The notes beneath the pieces were generated by a model. It worked only from the letters and a program-made list of their open reading frames with translations, did no database searches and was not told where the DNA came from. The translations under genes and the position numbers were made by a program. Shown in pieces: positions 1 through 5,790 of a DNA stretch of 7,896 nucleotides. How positions within the stretch are numbered: position 1 is the first letter of the stretch; each line of letters starts with the position of its first letter. This DNA is from JBGOUJ01 sp041477005 (GTDB taxonomy: Bacteria; Acidobacteriota; Terriglobia; Bryobacterales; JACQDG01), in NCBI GenBank assembly GCA_041477005.1, contig JBGOUJ010000370.1, positions 1 through 7,896 of the forward strand. Reading direction: 5' to 3'.

Positions 1-35
1 CAGGGCCAAGGACGCAAGCACCAAAACAACGGAGC

Positions 36-49
36 GCGTTGGCCAACGC
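36..49. repeat. 14-bp perfect palindrome
   Basis: The sequence gcgttggccaacgc equals its own reverse complement. It may lie inside the tail of an upstream reading frame. It has no loop and no T-tract, so it is not an obvious terminator. A dimeric protein-binding site or chance are both possible in GC-rich DNA. Confidence 0.4.
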
Positions 50-174
50 TCGCGACTACTATCAGGATAAGGGGTGATTGGGCTCCGAGCGGGAGAGGCG
101 GAGCGGAAGTGGTTGAAAAGGGACGGAATAAATTGTCGGGAGGCCCGTGACTGGATTTTCAAGGGTGGCTATTT

Positions 175-194
175 CCGCGACCAATTGGTCGCGG
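175..194. promoter_or_regulatory. 20-bp perfect palindrome, candidate operator
   Basis: The sequence ccgcgaccaattggtcgcgg equals its own reverse complement over all 20 bases and is centred between 184 and 185. It ends 103 bp before the GTG start of the radical SAM gene, in DNA with no gene. There is no loop and no downstream T-run, so a rho-independent terminator is unlikely. Perfect two-fold symmetry of this length fits a binding site for a dimeric regulator. The function is inferred; only the symmetry is seen. Confidence 0.45.
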
Positions 195-297
195 CCTTGA
201 AGCCGCATCCTGTTCAGCCATCTCGACTGCTCCCGGCTGATTTGAGCTTCCGTGGAGTGGTAGACTGTAGCGCGACGGTTGATTTGGTGATCGCCTC

Positions 298-1317
298 GTG
301 GAGTCCATTTATTACGTGATGTGCTGGGCTTGCCATCGAGCTTGCCCGCACTGTTACGAAGACCGGTTCCATCCGTATCACGGCGAGGAGCTGCGGGGGG
401 TGGTGGCCGAAGCCGAGGCCAATTTCCCCAGGATCGTCGAAAACTTCCCGGAGCGGATGACGTACCTCGACGGCGATCGGGAAAAACGCGGCAGCGTGAT
501 CCTGGCCGGGGGCGAGATCCTGCTCGATGCGGTGCGCCAGAGGGTGCTCTATCCGGCGCTCGGGATGCTGCACGCCAAGTATTCCCAGCGCGGCGGCGTG
601 AAGCTGGTGGTGCAGACGACGGGCGACGTCTTGAGCGAGAGGATCGTCGGCGAGCTGCTGGAGAGACGCGTCTGGATGATCTCGGTCTCGGGCGTGGACG
701 CCTATCACGCCGGGCTGGAGGAAGAATCGTCGCGGGACGAACTGCGGCGGGAACTGACGGACCTGTTTCGGTCCCACGGAATGGAGCACTTCGCCCCGGT
801 CGGGGAGCACGCCCGCGAGGCCGCCGATGACGGCCGCTATTTTCATTTCTTCGGGGCCACCCCGGACTCCTGGATCGGGAAGCTCTGGCCACGGGGGCGG
901 GCGCAGCAGAACGAGCTTTCGACGGCCACCGCAGCCGACAATTTCTGCAACCGCTGGTCGGGTGGGCTCAACTTTCTGCAGTACCGGCAGAAGGGGTCCG
1001 AGGTTTCGGTCGAGCCCAACGGCAACGTCTACCCGTGCTGCGTCAAGACCAGGATGCCGATCGGGAACCTGCTCGAGCGGAAGCTCGATGACATTCTGGA
1101 AGGCTTGATCGGGGATCCGGTTTACGAGGCGATCTCGATGGGACATCCGGAGCGGATGGGGATCGCTCGCGGCTGGAGCGTCGAGAGCTTTCTGGAGAAG
1201 TCCAGGACGGTTTTGCCGTCCGGGCGGATCTATCAGAATCTCTGCATCGGCTGCGACCGGTTCCACGAGGATGTTCTGATGGCGAGGAAAGAGCAACTGG
1301 TATCTATCGGCTCTTAG
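298..1317 (+). CDS. Radical SAM protein with SPASM-like C-terminal domain
   Basis: This is a 339-residue protein of unknown substrate. The N-terminus has the canonical CX3CX2C cluster motif (C12, C16, C19, in CHRACPHCY) that binds the 4Fe-4S cluster which cleaves S-adenosylmethionine. A glycine motif, LAGGE, follows at 69-73, as in the GGE motif of the family. The C-terminal third has PNGNVYPCC (240-248), then IGNLLE, then CIGC (316-319), plus C217. This cysteine pattern resembles a SPASM/auxiliary-cluster region, as in peptide-modifying and other maturase enzymes. The only in-frame start before the motif other than V7/M8 is GTG at 298, since a TGA lies at 280-282; no clear Shine-Dalgarno precedes it. 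No precursor peptide or partner gene is visible nearby, so the substrate cannot be named. It is followed by a spacer with a strong hairpin, which suggests it is transcribed alone or ends a transcript. The fold assignment is firm; the function is open. Confidence 0.85.
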   Translation: MESIYYVMCWACHRACPHCYEDRFHPYHGEELRGVVAEAEANFPRIVENFPERMTYLDGDREKRGSVILAGGEILLDAVRQRVLYPALGMLHAKYSQRGGVKLVVQTTGDVLSERIVGELLERRVWMISVSGVDAYHAGLEEESSRDELRRELTDLFRSHGMEHFAPVGEHAREAADDGRYFHFFGATPDSWIGKLWPRGRAQQNELSTATAADNFCNRWSGGLNFLQYRQKGSEVSVEPNGNVYPCCVKTRMPIGNLLERKLDDILEGLIGDPVYEAISMGHPERMGIARGWSVESFLEKSRTVLPSGRIYQNLCIGCDRFHEDVLMARKEQLVSIGS

Positions 1318-1504
1318 GGCCTGTCAAGAAATAACAGTGCCAACCGCTCCCTGACGGTCGCGGCTCGGAAGGGCTTTCGAGCCGCGCGCGTGAGCATGGT
1401 AATTCTATGACGGGCGCTTAGTTTAGCAATCAGCTTTCCGCTATCAGCAACCGGCGCTCGGCGCCGACGGCTGCTAGCCTGGTTCTTTTTGATTCTTAAT
1501 CTCT
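1318..1504. other. Intergenic spacer with hairpins, possible dispersed repeat
   Basis: This non-coding DNA lies between the radical SAM stop codon and the RidA-like gene. Its left half (about 1319-1390) contains a segment, accgctccctgacggtcg, followed by a strong hairpin; from memory this resembles an element recurring between genes in Acidobacteriota-like genomes, but I cannot verify that here. A second small GC hairpin has its arms at 1452-1457 and 1461-1466 with a TCG loop. The right end, 1480-1503, is T-rich and may hold the promoter or leader of the downstream gene, though I could not assign -35 and -10 boxes with confidence. Confidence 0.4.
1359..1386 (+). terminator. Strong 12-bp hairpin after the radical SAM gene
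   Basis: The arms 1359-1370 and 1375-1386 pair over 12 positions (one G-T wobble) around a four-base GGGC loop. The hairpin starts 41 bases after the stop codon, a usual place for a terminator. No T-run follows, so it is not a classic intrinsic terminator. It could stop transcription weakly, protect the 3' end, or be the core of a repeat element. Confidence 0.35.
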
Positions 1505-1511
1505 GGAGGAG
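1505..1511 (+). promoter_or_regulatory. Ribosome binding site of the RidA-like gene
   Basis: The sequence ggaggag lies three bases before the ATG at 1515. It is the best Shine-Dalgarno match in the window and fixes the start of a gene whose N-terminus is a signal peptide. Confidence 0.7.
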
Positions 1512-1514
1512 AAT

Positions 1515-1961
1515 ATGGAAAAGCGACGAGCGTTTTTGAAGAAGGCAGCGGGAATAGGAGCGGGCGCGGCGGTGGGAGCGGTGGCGGTGGCCGCGGCGAC
1601 GGGCGGGCGCAACAAGGCGCCCGGCGGCATTCGCGCCGGCAACCTCTACTACAGCTCCGGGCTGACGGGCGTGCGGCAAGAGGCGCGCAAAGACCCGCTG
1701 GCCTTCGGGGGGGACATCAAGGAGCAGACCGACAAGATCCTGAAACAGCACAAGGCGAACCTCGAGGCGATGGGGTCGTCGCTCGAAAACGTGCTCAAGG
1801 TCAGCGTGTTCCTGGCGGACGTGAAGACCGAGAAGAACGCCATGAACGAAGTCTACGCGCAGTATTTTCCCAAAGACGCGCCGGCCCGCACGGCGGTCGG
1901 CGCCAGCTTCCCGGGCACGGCCACGCGGGTGGAGATCGAGCTGGTGGCGTGGATTCCGTAG
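1515..1961 (+). CDS. RidA/YjgF/UK114-family protein with Tat signal peptide
   Basis: This is a 148-residue protein. Residues 1-30 form a twin-arginine signal: MEKRRAFLKK, then an alanine- and glycine-rich hydrophobic stretch ending near AVAAAT, with a plausible signal peptidase site after A28. The rest is a RidA-type domain: GNLYYSSGLTG (42-52), a helix with QTDKILKQHKANLEAMG (71-87), VLKVSVFLADV (93-103), and the family signature PARTAVGASFP (123-133). R125 aligns with the substrate-binding arginine of RidA (R105 in the E. coli enzyme), and VEIELVA carries the conserved acidic residues. Cytosolic RidA deaminates reactive 2-aminoacrylate and other enamines/imines; the role of an exported member is unknown. 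The usual segment between KAP and the GNL strand (GPYSQA-like) is missing, so the first strand looks short. The start is fixed by a strong Shine-Dalgarno. Its stop lies two bases from that of the opposing glycosyltransferase gene. The family call is sure; catalytic activity is not. Confidence 0.88.
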   Translation: MEKRRAFLKKAAGIGAGAAVGAVAVAAATGGRNKAPGGIRAGNLYYSSGLTGVRQEARKDPLAFGGDIKEQTDKILKQHKANLEAMGSSLENVLKVSVFLADVKTEKNAMNEVYAQYFPKDAPARTAVGASFPGTATRVEIELVAWIP

Positions 1962-1963
1962 AG

Positions 1964-2683
1964 TCACCGGGCGACGGAAAGCCGCGCGACGGTCCACAGG
2001 ATCTTGGCGCCGGCGGCCAGGCTGGCGCCGAGATTCCCGGAAATCTTACTGCGGCCGATCCGCAGCCGGTAGGAAACCGGGACCTCGGCGACGCGGAGTC
2101 CTTTCTGGACTGCCTTGATCTGCATTTCAATCGTCCAGCCGTAGCCGGTATCGCGCATGCCTAGCCGGCGGAGGCACGAAGCGCGGATGGCGCGGAAGGG
2201 GCCGAGGTCGGTGTAACGGTGGCCGTAGAGCAGCCGGATCAGCCCGACGGCCAGGCTGTTGCCGAGGCGCTGATGGGGAGCGAGCGAACCGGCTTCGCTC
2301 ACGCCCAGCGTCCGGGAGCCGATCACCAGGTCGGCGCGGCCTTCGAGAATCGGCGCCAGCAGCGCCGCGGCTTCGGCCGGGACGTCGCTCGCGTCGGCAT
2401 CCATGAAAACCACGACCTCGGTCGCGGGGTCGAGAGCGGCGATGCCGCGGAGGCAGGCGCTGCCGTATCCCCGTCGCGGCTCGCCGACCACCGTGGCGCC
2501 GGCGGCGCGGGCGATCGCGGCGGTCCGGTCGGTCGAGCCGTTATCCACCACCAGAACCTGGGCGTAAAGGCCGCGGGGTAGTTCGGCCAGCGACCGCGCG
2601 ATAGAGGGCTCTTCGTTGAGCGCCGGGATGATCAGGGCGATGCCGGCTGGAGGAACCGCCCTTGCCTGGAGGTCCGGCGGCAT
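1964..2683 (-). CDS. Family 2 glycosyltransferase, DPM1/polyprenyl-phosphate type
   Basis: This 239-residue GT-A fold enzyme transfers a sugar from a nucleotide donor, probably to a lipid phosphate or envelope glycan. Visible motifs in order are IIPALNEE (18-25), VVDNGSTD (45-52), GEPRRGYGSA (67-76), the metal-binding DAD in VFMDADASD (95-97), GSRTLG (122-127), TDLGPFRAIR (158-167), and GWTIEMQIKAVQKG (182-195) followed by VPVSYRLRIGRSKISG. The last block is typical of dolichyl/polyprenyl-phosphate sugar synthase relatives. There is no C-terminal membrane segment, so it is a soluble or peripheral form. The ATG at 2683 has no good Shine-Dalgarno. It diverges from lepB across 47 bp and converges on the RidA-like gene. 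The exact donor and acceptor cannot be read from sequence. Confidence 0.88.
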   Translation of the reverse strand: MPPDLQARAVPPAGIALIIPALNEEPSIARSLAELPRGLYAQVLVVDNGSTDRTAAIARAAGATVVGEPRRGYGSACLRGIAALDPATEVVVFMDADASDVPAEAAALLAPILEGRADLVIGSRTLGVSEAGSLAPHQRLGNSLAVGLIRLLYGHRYTDLGPFRAIRASCLRRLGMRDTGYGWTIEMQIKAVQKGLRVAEVPVSYRLRIGRSKISGNLGASLAAGAKILWTVARLSVAR

Positions 2684-2730
2684 GATAAAAAGAAGATAGC
2701 AAAGCCAGAGGGAACGAAACGCAGCTTCCG
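2684..2730. promoter_or_regulatory. Short divergent intergenic region, glycosyltransferase/lepB
   Basis: Both divergent genes should be driven from or near these 47 bp unless their promoters lie inside the opposing coding sequence. The left part is A-rich (ataaaaagaagata), which could include a -10-like box, but I cannot assign promoter elements firmly. The only purine-rich ribosome-site candidate for lepB, agaggga (2707-2713), sits 17 bases from its ATG, which is further than usual. Confidence 0.35.
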
Positions 2731-3300
2731 ATGAGTGAGCCGCAGACGGCAGACAAGACGGTTGAGCATGTCCCGCCGCCGGGGGCGCGGTGGCTGGACC
2801 TGCGCGCCTGGGTCCGGGACGTGGTCATTTCCGTGGTGATCGCCGCCGTCGTCATCGTGTTCCTGTACCAGCCGGTGAAGGTCGAGGGCACCAGCATGAT
2901 GCCGTGGCTCAGCGACCAGGAGCGGATCTTCGTCAACAAGTTCGTCTACCGCTTTGAGGACATCCACCGCGGCGACATCGTGGTCTTCTGGTTTCCGCTC
3001 GATCCAACCAAGTCCTACATCAAGCGCGTGGCGGGGTTGCCGGGGGACGTGGTGGAGATCGTGCAGGGAACGGTGCTGATCAACGGCCAGCCGTACGGGG
3101 AAAACTATGTGCCCGAGCAATACCGGGACCGCATGAGCTATCCGCCGGTCCGGGTTGATACGGATCATTACTACGTGCTGGGCGACCACCGCAACGCTTC
3201 CAACGACAGCCGCACCTGGGGGACGGTGGAACGAAGGCGTATTTACGGTAAGGCTGTCTTTGTCTATTGGCCCCTGGAGAAGTTCGGAGTGCTGCATTAG
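2731..3300 (+). CDS. lepB: Type I signal peptidase
   Basis: This 189-residue membrane peptidase cleaves signal peptides from proteins exported by Sec or Tat. An N-terminal cytoplasmic tail (1-29) is followed by one membrane segment (about 31-46, VVISVVIAAVVIVFLY). The catalytic domain has box B VEGTSMMPWL with nucleophile S55, box D YIKRVAGLPGD with general base K98, and box E YVLGDHRNASNDSRTWG (148-164). The order and spacing are those of the S26 family. It is short and has a single membrane anchor, as in many Gram-positive and Acidobacteriota-type enzymes, unlike the two-anchor E. coli LepB. The start is the only in-frame option after a TAA at 2686-2688. The neighbouring RidA-like protein carries a signal peptide it could process, though there is no operon link. 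Genomes often have several paralogues, so this may not be the only copy. Confidence 0.93.
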   Translation: MSEPQTADKTVEHVPPPGARWLDLRAWVRDVVISVVIAAVVIVFLYQPVKVEGTSMMPWLSDQERIFVNKFVYRFEDIHRGDIVVFWFPLDPTKSYIKRVAGLPGDVVEIVQGTVLINGQPYGENYVPEQYRDRMSYPPVRVDTDHYYVLGDHRNASNDSRTWGTVERRRIYGKAVFVYWPLEKFGVLH

Positions 3301-3372
3301 GGAAGGGCGAGGCGGGAGTCGAAGGTGGATGCTCCGAGCCCCAGCGCCTAACCCGCAGTCCCGGCCCCTAAC
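3301..3372. other. Convergent spacer, lepB / kinase, with cctaac repeats
   Basis: This 72-bp spacer separates two convergent genes. It has three copies of cctaac (3347-3352, 3367-3372, 3372-3377), the last reaching into the kinase stop codon. Read on the minus strand, the right end has clustered G runs. I see no clear stem-loop with a T-tract for either gene. Confidence 0.4.
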
Positions 3373-4755
3373 CTAACGCCCGGCCCCCAGTCGGGCTGGC
3401 TTCCGAGCGGGGGTTTGGAGGATCTCGCGCACTTTCCGGGCCAAGCCTTCCCGGGTGAACGGCTTTTGCAGGAAGGCTCTTCCCGGATCGAAGCGGTCGC
3501 GCTCGACGATGGCGTCCTTGATGTAGCCGGATACGAACAACACTCTCATGTCGGAGTGCAGCGCCAGCAAGCGCTCGGCCAGCTCGCGGCCGCTCACGCC
3601 GGGCATCACTACGTCGGTGACAACCAGGTGGATGGGGCCGGCGTGCCGGGCGCAGGTGAGCAACGCTTCCTCGGCGTGGCCCGCCTCCAGCACCGTGTAG
3701 CCGTTCCTCTCCAGGATCTTGCGGGCCAGCACCCGGACCGATTCCTCGTCCTCCAGGACTAGGATCGTCTCGGATCCCCGGGGGATCTCGCCGCCCTCGG
3801 GGACCGCGACCGGGGGCGCGACCGGCTCATCCACGGCCGGAAGGTAGATGGTGAAGGTCGAGCCGCGCTCCAGCTCGCTCGACACCACTATTTCGCCGCC
3901 GCTCTGCTTGATGATCCCGTAGACGGTAGACAGCCCCAGACCGGTCCCCTTGCCATACGGCTTGGTGGTAAAGAAGGGCTCGAAGAGGCGGGACCGGGTT
4001 GTTGCGTCCATGCCGCTGCCGGTGTCGGTCACCTGCAGCAGGACCTGAGGGCCGTTGCCCAGATCGGCGTTCGCCGTTTGGATGGTCAGCCTGCCGCCCT
4101 GCGGCATGGCGTCACGGGCGTTGACGACCAGATTGACGATGACCTGTTCGATCTGCCCCGGATCTGCCCGAACCGCGCACAGATCGGGGGCCGGCACGGT
4201 TGACAACTGGATGTGCTCGCCGATCAAAGGGCGCAACATTTTGCCCATGCCGGCCACCAGCGCATTGAGGTCCAACACTTCGGGTTGCAGCATCTGCCTG
4301 CGGCTGAAGGCCAAGACCTGGCGCGTCAGTCCGGCGGCCCGGGCCGTCGCCTGCTGGATTTCTTCGACCGAGCCACGGCGCGGGTCGGCCGCGTCCAGGT
4401 CTTCGAGCAGCAGCTCGCTGTGTCCGCCGATGGCGGCCAGCAGGTTGTTGAAATCGTGGGCCAGGCCGCCTGCCAGTTGGCCGACGGCCTCCATCTTCTG
4501 GGCCTGGCGGAACTGTTCCTCGAGTTGCTTGCGCTCGGTGACGTCTTCCGCGATCCCCGCAACGCGGTGGGCCTCGCCGCGCTCGTTCAGAACCGGAGAG
4601 GAGCGAGTCGACATCCAGCGAACCGTTCCGTCCGCTCGCACGATCCGGTACTCGATAAGGTACGGCTCCGCGAAGCGGGACCTGCACGTTTCGGTAACTC
4701 GCGCGCGATCCTCGGGATGAACGGCATCCAGCCAGGAGTCCGGCGCTTCGTACAA
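3373..4755 (-). CDS. Hybrid sensor histidine kinase, C-terminal part (PAS-HisKA-HATPase-REC)
   Basis: This 460-codon part, counted from an in-frame TTG at 4755, begins inside a PAS domain (SWLDAVHPEDRARV, then a PAC block ending VAGIAEDVTERKQLEE at 65-80). The H-box GLAHDFNNLL has phosphoacceptor H100. The ATPase domain has the N-box NLVVNARDAM (208-217), G1 DTGSGMD (244-250), FEPFFTTK and G2 GKGTGLGLS (268-276). A C-terminal receiver domain has acidic residues E335/D336/E337, phosphoacceptor D381 in VVTDVVMPG, S409 and K431. All catalytic motifs look intact. The frame continues upstream without shift to an in-frame TAG at 4774-4776, beyond which the rest of the same protein is encoded, so this is half of a broken gene rather than a native start. 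It could still be expressed as a shortened kinase if translation restarts near TAGGAG at the stop. Its input signal and target are unknown. Confidence 0.8.
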   Translation of the reverse strand: MYEAPDSWLDAVHPEDRARVTETCRSRFAEPYLIEYRIVRADGTVRWMSTRSSPVLNERGEAHRVAGIAEDVTERKQLEEQFRQAQKMEAVGQLAGGLAHDFNNLLAAIGGHSELLLEDLDAADPRRGSVEEIQQATARAAGLTRQVLAFSRRQMLQPEVLDLNALVAGMGKMLRPLIGEHIQLSTVPAPDLCAVRADPGQIEQVIVNLVVNARDAMPQGGRLTIQTANADLGNGPQVLLQVTDTGSGMDATTRSRLFEPFFTTKPYGKGTGLGLSTVYGIIKQSGGEIVVSSELERGSTFTIYLPAVDEPVAPPVAVPEGGEIPRGSETILVLEDEESVRVLARKILERNGYTVLEAGHAEEALLTCARHAGPIHLVVTDVVMPGVSGRELAERLLALHSDMRVLFVSGYIKDAIVERDRFDPGRAFLQKPFTREGLARKVREILQTPARKPARLGAGR

Positions 4756-4773
4756 ACTCTCGCAAGTACGCTC

Positions 4774-5730
4774 CTACACCGTCTCGTAGGCAGGGCTGAT
4801 GTAGAGGACCCGGTTGCTCCTGACATCGCGAATATAGAAGACCTCCCGCAGGCTTTCCGCCAACTGGCCGAACTTCTGCTCGCTGGAGAGCAGCTCCGCC
4901 TGGGCTTTCTTGCGCTGGGTAATGTCCTCCAGAGCCAGCAGGACCATTCGGGCGCGGCTCTCCGGTTGATCGATCCGGCGGGCGCTGGCCAGCAGGGTCT
5001 TCCGCCCGACGCGCGGGAACACGTGCTCGACCTCGAAGTGCTGAAAGCGGGTATTGTTGGCCAGAACATCATCCAGCAGCGGCCGCAACACAGGGATGTT
5101 CCACTGGCCGTTGCCCAGATCCCAGAGCGGCTGGTTCTCGATCTCCTGCTGGGAGAGGAGGAAGGTCTGGCAGAATGGCTGGTTCGCTGTCTTCACGCCC
5201 CAGCCCTGGTCCAGAACAAGCAGGGAGGTGGGCACGGTATCCACGATGGCGGCAGCGTAATCGCGGGATTGCTGGAGCTGCTCCAGGCTGCCCCGGAGGT
5301 CGTCAACATCGACCAGAGCGACCACTGCGCCATCGATGCGGTTGTCGGCAGTCCGGTACGGCCGAATCCACATGGTGTGCCAGCAGCCTTGCCGGTCCTG
5401 GACGTCGAACCTCTGGACGCGGAGAGTTTCAATCACCTCCAGGATCCGTTTCTCCAGTTCGGGCACGTCGATATTGGGCCGCAGATCGGTCAACGGCCGC
5501 CCGACGTCGGTGGGGATCAGGTTGAGGACCTTTTCCGCCATGGGGGTGAAGCGGCGGATGCGCAGGTCATTTCCCAGCATGACAATGGGGAGATTCACGC
5601 TGACCAGCAAATTGCTCAGGTCGTTGTTTACCTGGCTCAATTCGAGGTTCCGGTTCAGCAGCTCCTCATTGACGGTGGTCAGCTCCTCGTTGGCCGACTG
5701 CAACTCTTCCTTGGCGGTCTCGAGTTGGGT
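4774..5730 (-). pseudogene. Hybrid sensor kinase, N-terminal remnant (coiled coil and PAS domains)
   Basis: This reads in the same frame as the downstream kinase part, separated from it only by the TAG at 4774-4776. Recognisable sequence starts at LETAKEELQSANEELTT, the heptad-rich linker that in CheB-CheR-PAS fusion proteins follows the methyltransferase domain. Next come a PAS_10-like block (NLPIVMLGNDLRIRRFTP to VVALVDVDDL), a second PAS (RDYAAAIVDTVPTSLLVLDQ to LLALEDITQRKKAQAEL), and the first part of a third PAS ending SPAYETV before the stop. No CheB or CheR domain is present; upstream of about 5724 the frame no longer looks like the family. No ATG with a ribosome site opens it. Weak alternatives are GTG at 5784 (inside the carA leader), TTG at 5703 and GTG at 5598. 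I read it as a 5'-truncated relic. The one continuous frame without other lesions suggests recent decay. Confidence 0.7.
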
Positions 5731-5790
5731 CCTCCTCGGATGTTGCCGGACGGACCAGGGTCGTGCTACAAGGGAAGATACCACGTTTTC
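5731..5790 (+). promoter_or_regulatory. carA leader and likely promoter region
   Basis: This lies between the end of recognisable kinase sequence and the carA ATG. agggaag (5771-5777) is the nearest Shine-Dalgarno candidate, with a spacing of about 13-15 bases, longer than usual. I see no PyrR-type attenuator or PUR/ARG box that I could name. If carA starts its own transcript, the promoter must be here or inside the truncated kinase. Confidence 0.35.

Larger units (their letters stand above)
1..297. other. Upstream non-coding stretch, no convincing complete gene
   Basis: No reading frame here has a recognisable domain, and the base composition looks less GC-biased than in the flanking genes. 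The third frame from the left edge is open until a TGA at 75-77 and reads as a possible C-terminal tail ending ALANARDYYQDKG, so the end of an upstream gene may lie here; this is a weak guess. Two perfect palindromes (36-49 and 175-194) are the only clear structures. I could not place a good sigma-70-type promoter for the downstream radical SAM gene. Confidence 0.4.

Noticed and set aside
74..319. Small open frame (81 codons, GTG start) overlapping the start of the radical SAM gene
   Set aside because: It has no recognisable motif or ribosome site, runs through the 20-bp palindrome, and overlaps the radical SAM start by 22 bases. It is most likely chance.
214..1296. Long minus-strand frame opposite the radical SAM gene
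   Set aside because: It is proline-, histidine- and arginine-rich, as expected for the antisense of a GC-rich gene, and has no domain; the plus-strand protein has clear catalytic motifs.
5731..5745. Possible frameshift that would extend the kinase upstream (an alternative frame reads TSEED)
   Set aside because: The match to the usual SEEL linker is only three residues and does not continue; it is too weak to claim.
4213..5790. Upstream extension of the carA frame, which is open for over 500 codons
   Set aside because: The extension is antisense to the kinase and has no carA-like sequence. CarA similarity begins just after the ATG at 5791.
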